Below, in pieces: positions 35,439 through 47,600 of a stretch of 64,000 bases of DNA (position 1 is its first letter; each line of letters opens with the position of its first letter). The stretch lies in contig NC_054390.1 in NCBI RefSeq assembly GCF_001625195.1, forward strand, positions 7,661,222-7,725,221. The letters are read 5' to 3'. The stretch comes from Drechmeria coniospora (taxonomy: Eukaryota; Ascomycota; Sordariomycetes; Hypocreales; Ophiocordycipitaceae). The translations under genes were made by a program, and so were the position numbers. The notes under the pieces were generated by a model that was not told where the DNA came from, did no database searches, and worked only from the letters and a program-made list of their open reading frames with translations.

Positions 35439-36078
35439 GCAATCACCTCTCTCCCCAACCCACAGCTCACTGCTATCCTTCAGCACGCCTCGAGAGGATC
35501 GCAGGGGACCACTCCAGGAGTAATAAATAGCATCGGCAACGGGTTCAAAGCACGGGCTAAATCGCAAGCCAAGGACGTTGCAGGCACGAACTATACATTG
35601 TGGCCGACGTACGCTCTAGACGAGATCCGCTACGATTGCAGCCCGCCTCTTAACTACAGCTACGCAATCCAAGCAAGCATAAACCCTATCGGTCCCAACC
35701 TCCAGGAGCCCCAGAATGGAGTATAGCCCGACTAGGTATACATCTACTAGCCGGATAGAAAAGGATCTAGGGTGAAGGGAAAAGAAGGAGGACAAAGAAG
35801 CCAGAGTAACTACCAGCACAATAGACGGAGGCAACGAATCAAAGCAGGATATGATGTACAAATTATAGGAAAAGGCCACAACCTTTGCGACTAGAAACGG
35901 AGAAGATAATGGGACGGATCCCGACAAAACCTTCCACATGGAAGGCGATACAATATACCTGGCCTACAACGATATCCTCTTTGGCCCCGACGACGATAAT
36001 GCGGCCAACGAGGTTCAAGTCCGATGCCCCTACTGCTACAAGATCTGGCCATCTCTAAAGGAGAAGGTCCAACACTAG
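35439..36078 (+). pseudogene. decayed gene fragment ending in half a C2H2 finger
   Basis: Two coding-like pieces on the plus strand. The first (35439-35726) has no ATG and reads AITSLPNPQLTAILQ, later ALDEIRYDCSPPLNYS. The second (about 35866-36078) reads DTIYLAYNDILFGPDDD and ends VQVRCPYCYKIWPSL. Codons are much richer in A/T endings than in neighbouring genes. A phase-compatible but weak intron (donor GTATAG near 35724, acceptor ATTATAG near 35865) could join them. The end has the C-x2-C-x12-H geometry of a C2H2 finger, cut by a TAG just after the first histidine. I recognise no family; relic or transferred DNA is the favoured reading, a poorly modelled real gene the alternative. Confidence 0.4.
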
Positions 36079-36349
36079 ATACCCCAACGTACGCGGGCCA
36101 CGTCACTGGTGAGTCACGTCTCGACGACGGGCAAAAATGTAAAGATGGACTCGCAAGGTCTCGTTATGTGTGTATAGGTGTATGTATGTATGTATATGAA
36201 TGATGATGCATGTATGTGTTCTATCTCTCCTACCCTGCCTGGCCTACCCAGTCCGGCAAATGACGCTCTGGAGGCATCCACTGCTCTCACTACCAATCCA
36301 AGACGAATGCATACCTTTCCGCTCGAGGTAGCATGGACAGCAACGATGC

Positions 36350-39300
36350 CTAGTCTGCCAAGACTTGTCGCAGCATGACCAAAAAGTTATCGTTCAGCTT
36401 ATGAACTTCGGAAACCGGCGGCTTCAACGGCTCCCCGGCCGACCGTCGGAGGCGATCCTGCTGCTTCGACCGTCTCCTCCTTTCCGCCTCTATGGGGTCC
36501 AGCTCGTCCTCCTTCTCGGCCTCCTCCTCGGACTCGGAGCCGTCGTCGTACGTCATCTCCTGAAGATCTTGGCCGTCTAGGCCGAAATCGGACGAGCTGA
36601 AATTCATGCCCACGGCTCCCATGCCCAAGTGGCCTCCGGGCTGCCCTTCGGCCGCCATCTTCTGGCGCGTCTTGTCGTTGTGCCACTTCTTTCGAGACTC
36701 CTGCCATGCGATGAGCGCGTTGATCTCCTCCGTGGCCGTCTGCTTCTCGAGAAGACCTGCGCTGATTCCGCCTTCGAACAGCGCGTTGACGTTGAGCGTC
36801 CCGTTTGTGGGACCCTTGCGAAGGAACTCGAGGATGCCTTCCAACCAGCCCATGAGCTGGGTGAAGAGTCCGTTGTCGTGGGTGTGGACCTCGTGAACAA
36901 ACTTGTAAAAGTTGTGCTCGTGTCGCTGGCACAGGTCGATGAAGGCCTGGACAGTCTGGTTGGGATCCGCCGAGGCATCCTGCTCCCGACACTTGTCGAC
37001 CACCTTTCGCATGTTAGCCAAGCGCCACGGACAAGGCACCGCTCGTCGGCGACGGCCCAGTACGTACCTGGATCATGTCGTCGATGAATTCGGCAAAGTC
37101 GGTTACGCTGCTGTAAACGTTGGCCGACTTGTACACCCTCACCAGCGGCTCGTAGAAGATGGTGAAGAGATCGCGGAAGAGCTGGAGCGTGACGGGCTCC
37201 TCGATCAGGTGCAGCATCATCGTCTTGTCACGCTGTCTCGTGCACAGCTTCAGCAGCTGCTTCAGATACGAGAACAGCTGGGCGCCCTGCTTGAGCTCCT
37301 CGTCGATGTTCTCGACGGCGTTGTTGAAGGCGACGTAGGCGTTGAACAAGCGCTGTATCTGCTCGCCTGTCAATTCCGGCTCCAGCAGGTCCGAGCGCAG
37401 AATGGCGACTATGATGTCGACATGCTCGTCCTCGCTTTCCTCGCGGATCGTGTTCTTGACACGCTCCTCGGCGTTGGTGTATCGCTGGATCTTCTCGGCG
37501 AAGACGGGGTCTCCGATCTTGCTCGTCAGGACCTCGATGGATTTTTGGAAGCTCTTGATGCCGTCGTTCAGCGTCAGGGAGAAGATTCGCTGCATCAACG
37601 ATCGAGTGCCGAACGGCTGGGCGAGGAAAATATCCAGAATGCCCGACATGACGGCGGCCGGGTTCGCGATGCGGATGACGTTTTTGATGACCGAGTAAGG
37701 GATGAGAGAATGGATTCGCCGGGCTTGGGCGAACAACTCGGGCGAGTTGTCCTCGGCGAGGAAGAGATGGTAGATGACGGCGGCAATTTCGATGCGCAGC
37801 CACTCGGCAAACTTGCGATACTGGATGCTGAGGTCCTCGATCGTCGCCTTCTCCTTGATCTCCTTGAAGAGCATGGTGAGTCCGTTTCGCTCGATGATGT
37901 CTCTTCGGAATCTGCGACACGTTAGCCGGGAGGCATCGTCGTCGATCGGGACCGAGGCAAGACGCACTGCTCCATGTACTCGTCGAGGTCGGCGGCACGC
38001 TTCCTGGCAATCTCATAAAACTGCTTCTGCTCCTCCATGCGCTTCTCGTCGACGGCCTTTCGTCGAACGATGTCTTCGACGTCGTCGTCGGTCGGGGTGA
38101 TGGGATTGCCTCCTAGGAAATCCTGCATCGCTTTCGTGTTGGCCACTTGCGGGTTGTGCAGCAGCGATCGAACCCAAGCGCGCAGGGAGATGCGCTGATT
38201 CTCACGCCAGAGAACGAAAGTCTGCGGGTAGGCGTCAGCATCGAGAGACGACGTTTCGAAGCTGCAGCGCGCGCGCACCTCGTCCTTGCTGGCACTCACG
38301 GGTTGGGCCGGGGGACTCGGACGATCATCGACCGACGGACGGGGAGACTTGGAGCGCACCGATCTTGCCGAAGCGGTGGATCCCGGCCTCCGATGGCTAA
38401 TTTTCCCTACGATGCGTGAGCATGGCCGGCTGCGGCGGCGTTCGCGACACGACCGGGGTCCGTACCTTCGGTGGGCGACAGCAGCGACGGCGAGGCGGCG
38501 ACGGCCTCTTGGAAGCCCGTGCGGGTCGATACCGTGGAGACGGACGACGCATCCGAGTCGTCGCCGTTGCTGAAGGCCGTGAGGATTCCCGACGCCGTCG
38601 AGCTCGACTTGTTCTTCCTCGGCAGCTGCGGCAAGACTCGCCCGGGAAGCTCCGTCTTCAAGTGCTTGTAGAGCTTGGAAAAGTCGCCGTACCTACGGCC
38701 GACGAAGTGTTCAAGCTCCCCCTTTCTCTTGATGCGGAGGAGGAACTCGGCGTGCTTGTGCTGGCGGATGTTTCTCCTGACCGAGGTGACGCGCACGCCG
38801 GCCACGTTGACGTCCCAGCCGTTGATGTAGTTGCCTTCGGGTATGGTATGCAGGACACCCGTGTCGATGGCGTTGCTGTCGACGATGTCGATCTCGGAGA
38901 AGCGGATGCGCTCCTCGAAGCCCGACGAGGTGCCGATGCCCGAGACCATCATCAGCTCCACGAGCTTCTGGGCCTTGATGGCGAGCTTGCGGCGCTTCGT
39001 CTCCTCGAGGCGGTCCTCGGACGAGGAGATTTGCTTGCCGGCAAAAGATTCGAGAAACTGGGGGAGGGGGGGGGGGGGCGTTCATCAGCGCGTGACCGCC
39101 AACGGAGCAAGGCCGGCGTGCAGCCGTCATGGCTTCGACGTACCACCTGCAGCTTATCTTGCCAAAACTCCTTCTCCCTCGCCTTGTCGAGGAAGGGAAA
39201 GTCCCGAACGTGGTTGACGAAGATGTAGCGGAGGACGGGCAGCTCCGACTCCTGCGGGGAGACCTCCCCATGCTCGGATCTGAAGGGTGCGCCGAAGCGT

Positions 39301-39606
39301 TGAAGTGCCGTCGGGGAGTTGAGCTCGTTGATTTCCCACTTGACCTGCAGGGACATCAACTCGCGCTTGAGGTCTACGTACGACAACGGTCAGCAGAGCT
39401 GGGTGCCACAAGCGTCGGCACGAGCACGACGCACAATGCTCCTGTTTCCCCGTCAATGCGTTCCGCGGCGCCGGCACGAGCACCGACTCGGGTGCCGGCA
39501 CAGAGTTGCTGCTGCTCGTGCGGATGGGCAACGCCGTCGTCGTCGGCTTGACGCCCACCTCGGGCTTCTCTCCCTCTCCCGAAGTCATGGCGTACGAGAC
39601 GACCAT
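36350..39606 (-). CDS. PXB-PX-DUF3818 lipid-binding protein (Ypr097w/Lec1-like)
   Basis: Seven exons, 39606-39435, 39373-39144, 39057-38466, 38406-38300, 38221-37968, 37911-37068 and 37003-36350, join in phase to about 950 aa (introns 61, 86, 59, 78, 56 and 64 nt). Order of domains: an N-terminal PX-associated helical domain (LKRELMSLQVKWEINELNSP, near residue 60), a PX domain at about 210-275 (YINGWDVNV, KRKGELEHFVGRRYGDFSKL), then a long helical DUF3818 region (LLHNPQVANTKAMQDFLGGN, IYHLFLAEDNSPELFAQARR). This is the architecture of yeast Ypr097w/Lec1, implicated in lipid homeostasis; phosphoinositide binding is inferred from the PX fold. The 78-nt intron 38222-38299 is stop-free and phase-preserving, so retention would not break the frame. 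ATG 39588 is an alternative start. Confidence 0.86.
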
Positions 39607-42453
39607 TTGATTCTCGCCCGACGTATGACGGCGGCGACGACGAGAGTGCCGAGATGTGCGGCGCTGGGAGATGACGGTCTTCTGCTGGTCTGACTGGAGC
39701 GGGGACTCGGGTCGTAGACCCAGGCGAAGGAGGCGGGAACAATGCTGGTACGGAGAGAAAAGCAAGGCGAGCAGACGAGGAGGTCCTTTAAAGCCAAAAG
39801 CTTTGGACGGAGCGATGTGGCGGGGCAGCCGCTGGTGTCGTCAGTGTTGCGGTCGCAGCACTAACACGGGTTCAGGGGTGAAATACCTTGGCCGTGGGTA
39901 CGGAGTACGTACATGTAAGTAGTTGTACTGCACCAAGACTCCTACAAGCACATTCCTTGTTACGGGGAGTACTCCGTATTACCTTTGTACCTATTAAAAG
40001 CATGGCTGTACCTGCAAAGTACGGGGTACCTCGTACTAATAGCCGGAACCTCCTAACTTGGTATTACTGTAAGTACTGTAAGTACTGTAAGCACGGGTAC
40101 GAAGTCATAGACCACTTGCAAGTACTGAGGTACTCCCTACCATTGGACTGAACTACAGTACTTACATATATTACTTACTACTAGGTAACCTACTACTCCG
40201 TACTACCAGCAAGGTCGTACTACTACAGTACAAGTATCGTACTAGTTCAAAATGCCCTGGTACTAGTTGGTATTTGTGTTAGACGGTTTTTGAAGCACAA
40301 GGTACGGAGTGTCGCTCCATACTGCAAACACTTGCTGGGTTGAACTTGGTGAGTTGGGTTTGTTCACCACTCGTTACGGCCCAAGCATGCACACCGTGGG
40401 ACGAACACGGAACGCAGGAGCGCGAAACCCCTGCTGATATTTGCCGAAGAGGAAAGCCTTTGGTGCTATATTGTAGCTAGCCACTGTCTTGATGCGGTAC
40501 GCAGTAGGTACATCTTGTCAGTGTATCAAGGATCTGCCGTGCTGAATGTACATACAACGATAAGTACCTACCTACCTAGTAGCAAGCATCGCATCAGCAG
40601 GTTAGTATAGGTACTAGGTACCTACCTATTGGAGGACTACTCAGGCATTACAACTTGTGTTAACTACCTAGTACAGTACCGCTTACTACTAAGGTAGGTA
40701 CTGTAGGTACCTGAGTTGCTAGGCACTTCCACCTCTTGTGGCAAGTTGTACAAGGTAATACCGCCAGCACCATGACCAGACGATGTACAGAAACATGTAC
40801 CCGAAGGTGTACAGTAATGTAATACATGTACTACATAACATGTATTTGTCCCTATTACAACCACAGAGAAGCGGGTAATATTGAATGCAGCCGTACGGAG
40901 TGCAGAGAGGGAAGTTAGCAGGTACTGACTTAGGTACAACTACCTACCTAGTACCTACTAGGTACCTTAGGTATTAGTTGAGTACTACTGGTACTCCGTA
41001 CTGCGCACAGTAGACCTACTTAGTCCCAAGTTGTAGCACACCAACTTACTGACAGTCGTGCCCTAGGAACAGCATCCGACCGTGCCAACAAGAACAGAGG
41101 AACGGATGCCCAGGCTTCATCACCACACAGGCGCACGCACGCGCACACACAGCCTTCGGGCCGGCGCAGCACTCTCCGCCGAGCACCTGCCGCCTGCGCC
41201 GGCTGTGCAAGTTCGACATACATGTACAGGGCTCTATGGCGGCCCGTGTGATCGCGGTGTGGAGGGACAGGCTGTGCTGCCAATATGGCCCCATAGAAGC
41301 CTCCATTTGAGCGGTTGAGAATAGCCACTGGCGTGGAGCGTGATGCTGCCACAGGGGTCCAAGCCACTCTCGATTCGGGCCTCCCACCTGTGGACGGATG
41401 ACTGCCGTCGGCCATGGCGGCAGCGACGGGCACTGCCTCGTCAACGGTGTTCACGCACGAAAATGTGAACAGAAAAGAGGACAGGGTTCCTTGCTGGTGC
41501 ACTCCGTCATGGTGCGAGGTAATTGTGTTTCACTCCGCCGGAAGCAATTTACCTCCACAAGCCGCCATCGACATGGTGGATGGCCCATTGTTGCTGATGG
41601 CACGGATGAAGATGCCTGGTGGCTCATCCGTAGTAGTCACCAGCACTACCCTCCGTTACAAATAGCCTATAGGTGCCAAGTACACGTACTGTACGCCGTA
41701 ATTACAGGGGTCGACATCAGCTGGGAGGGAAGCGTTGGCACCTAGACTCTAAGTAGTGCTCCTGACTTACTGCACAACTAGTAGGTACCTAGTAAGTATC
41801 CATCAAGGCGTACAAGCAATGCGTCAACAGCGCGCATCTAGATTGCCTTTCGAGGTTGAGAAAGAGTTTGGCCTCGCCCCTAAATTGCCTTTCGAGGTTG
41901 AGAAAGAGTTTGACCTCGCCCTCTAGCTTTCCTTGGCGAGCCGTTCAGTAACTGTGCCTACCGGGCTTGCACCCTTCGATGGGGTATGTAGAGTTCGCGC
42001 GGCTCACTCCATCACCCTCGATGGAGGCTTCTTCTGCCAAGCCGCTCACGGTTTCAGAGCGAACCAGCAATGCTTGCGAGGGTAACGTTTCCGTTTCCTA
42101 CCCTCGTACTCGTGCTTTGCGCCAAGATGAAACCTCCAGCACTGTCAAGTGTCAAGCATGTCGACTGAGAGCAGACGCGGTACCGAATGGCCATCCGGCC
42201 ATCCGATACGACACCCTGCCAGTCTCCCAGGAGCGGAACAAACAACTGCAGCAGCCCCCGTCAGGTTCATACATGTCTAGGTGCCGACAACGCCAGGCTG
42301 TCGTGACAGAAACAGATGCCCAATACGCCGTCCATGCCAGGTGCTTGCATGCAAGCGGGAAGGAGAATGAAAATGCGACGCCAACAAGGGCAACGGGGCA
42401 TTGGGGGCCCGGCGTCGGATTCGCCGCAACGCTGCGTAGCCCCGTCACCCGCG
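39607..42453. other. intergenic block, GTAC-rich in its first half
   Basis: About 2.8 kb upstream of the PX gene and downstream of the coiled-coil gene. Dense GTAC words run 39,895-41,000 (GTACGGAGTACGTAC near 39898, TACTCCGTACTGCG near 40990). 41,000-42,450 is more complex, with unsupported frames on both strands (41020-41502 minus, 41967-42644 plus). Confidence 0.55.
41842..41921. repeat. 42-bp tandem duplication
   Basis: Two copies of a unit beginning ATTGCCTTTCGAGGTTGAG start at 41842 and 41884 and differ at only a few positions (for example TTTGGCCTCG against TTTGACCTCG). The second copy is 38 bp long. Confidence 0.9.
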
Positions 42454-43569
42454 TCACAGTTCGTCAAACGCCCGGAGATGCTCCCCATCGTCAAGCGGCG
42501 TCTTCCACAGGAGGGACCTGCCAGACTCTCCGACGACCTCGGTCGACGGCCCGGACGTGTTGGAGATGGCGTACCACGACGACGCCATGGCCGAGTCGGA
42601 GCCGCGGTGATGCGGCTCGTCCAGCTCCGTTCGTGCGTAGTTGATGCCGACGACGAGGGCGATGACGACGATGGTCACGACGGACGTGACGGACCAGATG
42701 ATCTTGAGCTTCTTGCGTGTCCTCTCCTGCCACGCCCTGTCCGCGCGCTCCCAGCGCTCTATTCGCTCCCTCACAACGTCGACTCGGCTCGTGAGTGCCT
42801 CGATCTTCGCCCGGCCGTGGCTTATCCTGCTCTGGAGGTCCGAGATTCGTCTTTCGTGCCCTTCGAACCGTCCGATGGCGACCAGCTGGCCGGCAACGTC
42901 GCTCTCGAGGTGACGAGAGTCTTTGTCGAAGGAATCGTAAATGTCCCGGGACGACTGCGCCAGGTCCTTGAGGGCCATGACGGTGCTGTGTAGAGTGCTC
43001 GTCTTTTCCAAAACGGCGTAGTAGGTGTCGTCCAGTCGTTTTGTCATGTCTGTGGAGAAGGTGTTGAGCCGGGCAATCGACCGCGACAAGGCACTGTCGA
43101 GAAGCGACGTCAGGCACATGACACGATGCGACGACGTGCAGGACCCGACGCCGACGGCATCAACTCACCGTGACCTGGCGGCGGCCTTGTCCCGCTCCAG
43201 CTCCAGTTCGAGTCTCTTCGCCGCACCATCGTGGTTCTCATTCGGGCCGTCGTCGTCTCTCGGCACCAAAACGCTGGGCCTCCGGCTCTGGCCCGGGCTC
43301 GCCAACGGCGTCATGCCTTCCAACCGGGCCATGTCTATCGAGTTTCTGTCCTGCGGTGGATCGAAGGCGGGTCGCAGTGCTCGGCCATCGTGTGGATGCG
43401 GACGCGGACGCGGACGCAGCTGACGTTGCTCGGCTTGTGGAGGATGGAGATGGAGCTTGCCCGGGGAGGCAAACTCTGGCAAAGATGGTTTGGCTTCGTG
43501 TCGGCCACCAAAGCGGGAAGGTGACGTGGATTTTGGCAAATCGGGTGGGTTGCTTTGTAGGTTCGCCAT
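42454..43569 (-). CDS. coiled-coil protein with one C-terminal TM segment, fungal
   Basis: Exons 43569-43169 and 43093-42454 join across a 75-nt intron (GTGAGT donor, CCTGAC branch, CAG acceptor), giving 346 aa. The N-terminal 130 residues are Pro/Arg/Ser-rich and disordered (HLHPPQAEQRQLRPRPRPHP). Next comes a long heptad-like helical region (LDDTYYAVLEKTSTLHSTVM; KIEALTSRVDVVRERIERWE). A hydrophobic span IIWSVTSVVTIVVIALVVGI at about 265-285 is followed by some 60 residues ending in DDGEHLRAFDEL. There is no signal peptide. The layout suggests a membrane-anchored coiled-coil protein such as a tether or envelope protein, but I recognise no named family, and orientation in the membrane is not determined. 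Confidence 0.72.
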
Positions 43570-44144
43570 TACCGACTGTCGGCAGTGTCGAGCCCTGATC
43601 CAGGTGACCTCGTAGGGAAACCCGGCATCGCAAGGAGGAGCGTGGAGCCGATTTTGTCGTCCGCGACCATCTGAGTGGATGGAGCAACAATGTACTGTAC
43701 ATGTACAGGCACATGTACTCTGCACTCTGCACTTGCTGCAGAGTACTTGCAGCATAAAGTACAACTGCTTGTACCAAAGACATATTACTGTGAAGACAGA
43801 GTACGGAGTACTTGGATAATACTTGTAGCATGTAATTAGTTGTACTTGGTCCGTAGTACAGTTGGTGCAAGGGCAGGTACCTATGTACAGCACTATGAGC
43901 ATGCACTGAGGAATAGATGTTGCACCCAAGTACTCCGTACATGTACATAGTACGGAGCAGGATTAATTGCAAGTACAGCCAGTGTAGTGCACCAGACTGT
44001 ACGGAGTACTGTAAAAATACTTGCACTCGTTCTGTACAGTGCTTGTACTCGTACTTGTACATGTTGCATGTACGAGGACTTATTGCCATGGGGCATGTAC
44101 AGGTACGACCAATGGTTGCAACGCAAGAGTAAGTAGGTGCAAAT

Positions 44145-44162
44145 GTACGGAGTACTCCGTAC
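44145..44162. repeat. 18-bp perfect palindrome of the GTAC motif
   Basis: GTACGGAGTACTCCGTAC is identical to its reverse complement. It is the head-to-head fusion of the two orientations of the dispersed 11-mer and is followed by GTACATGTAC copies. Confidence 0.9.
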
Positions 44163-44342
44163 ATGTACATGTACTTACTTACTTAAGCACTTCCTTGAAT
44201 GGCGGGGGTATTGCTGCCCACATGGTGGAGGTTGAACAGCACGATCGTCACGTCACGTCCAGCACGAGACATTGTTGGTTGTGCAGCAACCACACCTAAT
44301 GCAGTCATGTGAAGCGCAGCAGTCCAAGATTATCCCATCTTT

Positions 44343-44609
44343 CTACAGAATTTTCGTCGCCAACCTACCTGAAAAGAACAAGGTCGGCTTGCCATTTTCG
44401 CCTTGGTATTTGCCTTGCTTCGTGGGCGAGTAGAACATGTTCAGATGAACGACTGGGCCCGGAATACTGTAGCTGCCTGCGCTCTCTTTTTTTCGGGATG
44501 TTTTCTTCCGACGTTCTTTCGGTACCTTTCCTGGGCCATCGTCCGAAATACACTTCCCTTGCCTATCCTGATTTCGAAGACCTTTGTTTCTCTCTTTCCG
44601 TTTATCCAT
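44343..44609 (-). CDS. weak candidate small ORF, 88 aa
   Basis: ATG at 44609 to TAG at 44343 on the minus strand. The second half has a coding flavour unlike the surrounding GTAC-rich DNA (SIPGPVVHLNMFYSPTKQGK, then NGKPTLFFSG), and a GTAGGT donor-like string follows the last piece. The first half is very Lys/Arg-rich. I recognise no domain; it may be a relic exon rather than a gene. Confidence 0.2.
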   Translation of the reverse strand: MDKRKERNKGLRNQDRQGKCISDDGPGKVPKERRKKTSRKKESAGSYSIPGPVVHLNMFYSPTKQGKYQGENGKPTLFFSGRLATKIL

Positions 44610-47600
44610 CACTACTTACGTACTTCTTCATGGCCGTGGATCGTGGGTGGGCACGATACGATAAGCACGGAGCTCCGTACCGAGATTGAACTTGTCCATA
44701 CAGCCAGCTGAGCGGTGCACACGAAGGATGAACGCCTAGGCCTCCGGGCACAAGTACGCGTGACACAAGACAGCATCCACTCTTGGGATTCAGTGAGCAA
44801 GTGCAAATACTGTAGTAAAGCGCCCGCCGGCCCCCTCTTTGGTCCAAACAGTAATACCAAGTACGTCGTATTCCGTGCAGTGTGGTACTGTACTCCATCG
44901 TAGTGCCTGCAGACGCGTCTTGGATGGTTCGAGAAGCGTACACACATCGAAAACCAACCAACCTCAAGTAACACATGTATATTGTTTCATTCACAGCCGT
45001 CGCAATCAGCGTTTCTCAATCAAGAGAAACCATGGGTAGAATCTAGAATCGTGTCCAGATGGTTTTGATCCTCCCAACAATACGACCTCCTTTCAAACCC
45101 AAATCGCAGCACGGCCACTGGATTCCCCAACTTGCCAATTCATGCTGCTGCGGGCGATTCCTACCTTTTATTGCCGTCAGAGTGCCTGGTGGTGTAAGAA
45201 GTAGGCGATGAAACAGTAATAATGCTCCGTACGTGTAGCTGTACCCGAAGTCGTTGTAATCTTCGAGCTTGTAATTATTGGATGCAATTGACAATAGCGG
45301 TTACCTCAGCTCAGCCTGGGGCAAGGATCGGATCGAGACACAGGAGCATCTCAACCTCCGACGCGAGTACAGTACTTTGTGCGCTTACAGTACTCCGTAC
45401 ATGATAAATTATATGTACATGTAATACAAGGTAAGTACGGAGCAACCGGGCACGGGGTACTCCGTGCGGTATCTGCATGTGTACTGTACTCCGTTCTCCG
45501 TACTTGCAGTATTACTTAAGTACGGAGTACACGTGCATATTACTTCCTCAAGCAGGTGTACTTGAATATATGCATGTGCGGAGAACTGATGTATGACGAG
45601 GCGCGGCTGCGACACAGGAGGTTGTCCGCATCAAGCGTTGATACAAGGTCACGTACGTACATGTGCACATGACTACTCCGTACTCAGGAGGCCACTCCAC
45701 TGCAGGTGCAACGACGCCTGGCTCTCGCAAAACAATCGCCAGTAACCCGGAAGGCATCGAACGAGACGTTTTGATTGCAGGTGGCTTAGAGCCTATAGAT
45801 TGACGGATTCGCACCTCGCTACGACGTTGAGGTAGGATTATGACGATGTGAGCGCGGCCGCCATGACAAGCATGAGATTGCGATTTTTGCTGTGGAGAAG
45901 CAAGGATCCCTGTGCGGGTCGAGAGTTGGTCGTAGTACAGGTGCTATAGGGGCAGATACGAGTATTTGGACTGACCAAGTACTGTACAGTAAGGTACGGA
46001 GTACAGTTCCAGTAATGTACTTGCAAGTTAGCACACTTGCTGTGTCCGTAACGCGCCAAGAACTCCCTACAAGCAAGGACGGAGTTCGGAGTAGATACTT
46101 CGTTGTTCAACTAATACCTTGTAAGTAATAATAATAGAAGGTGTTTCGCGGCTGGCCCTGCTAGCTCCACTGCTCAACGCGACATGCAAGTACAAGTACT
46201 TGCTTTCAGTACTGCACGGAGTACCTAGTACTTACTTACCCAAGCAAGCAGGTTCCCCTGCCCAGGATTCAGTGCAGCAAGGTAGCGGCGCCTAAAATAA
46301 CTGCTGGCAATCTTCAGCGAGCATGGTTGTTGACTTGTTCAATCGCGACGTTGCTCGTCGGTGCATTCGGCGATGGCGCCCAGGGACCCTCGTCTCTGCG
46401 CCGCCAAAGATACCACCTGCAAGTACTGTAGACCGCACTAGTACAGGTAGACAGATCCTGCAGTGATACTGGCAGATCTGCGGTGGCTTGAGTGAGACAG
46501 GGCGAGAAAGCACCTCTGCGGATGAGGCGCCGGCGACGAACATGCTAGGCCCTGAAACATTTCTCAAGGGCTGTCGACGACGACCCTGCCAACATGCCTG
46601 CGCCCGCAATGTCTCGTTTTAATACATACGCGTACTCCATACTATCGTACCAGTCAGTGTACGTTTTCATTCCCACGCCGTGCATGTACATACTAGAGTC
46701 TAACAGTATTAGTATTAACACATGGTTTGTATTCGTCCGTTGGCTTGAGTGCAAACAAGCACGGATTGTGCGCGCATTAGTTGTACTGTACTGTACCTAC
46801 ACCTATGTACACCGAAGCGTCACTCATACTTACCTTAGTACCTAGGTACTTACATGTACTCTGTTGTATGGAGCTGGGTGCAAGTACTATAAGTAATTAC
46901 AACATAGTAATTCTTGCACGGGCTCGGTACTACCGCTACCAGTGTGCAAGGTACAGAAGGTGTAATAAGGGGTGCAGTGGTGAACCTAGCCCATGTACTA
47001 GGTGCACTGCACACCTGCAATACGTTGTACTGTACAACTACAGTACATGTGTACAACTACTAACGTGCCTGTTACCTAGTACTCACATGCAGGTGAGTGC
47101 TGCACATGAATGAACCTACATCTATCCGTAGTACAGTGAGAAATACTAGTAGGTATATTGCAAATGTGAGGCACACAATATTACCTACTAGGTGCCTAGT
47201 ACTGCTTGTGCCTACCTAGTAGGCACAATTCCTTACCTCCAGCAAGGGCATCTACTTGTGCGGAGTGCTGACCTGCATTTCACGGACAGATACGAGAACG
47301 AGTACTACAACTACATACAAGTGCAAGTACAAGCATGTCCTCCGTACGAGGACAAGGAAACCCACCCAACAATGAGTTGCAGATACTCATTCATACTGGA
47401 CGAAATTTCCTCGTCCATGGATCTGGGCGAGGGGCGGAGGGGCGCGGATCCCCAGGACCCATACTTCTCGGGTGCATCTCGGGTGCATCTCGCATGGAAG
47501 GTTTTAGTGCCATATAATATATAATCATCGGTTAATGCTTACAGTACTCCGTACTTGGATCAAAGCAGCAATCGATATGGAGTACTCCGTACAAGTGACA

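Noticed and set aside
41020..41502. Minus-strand frame of 160 codons
   Set aside because: No domain, Cys/Arg-rich composition of random GC-rich DNA, no splice partners.
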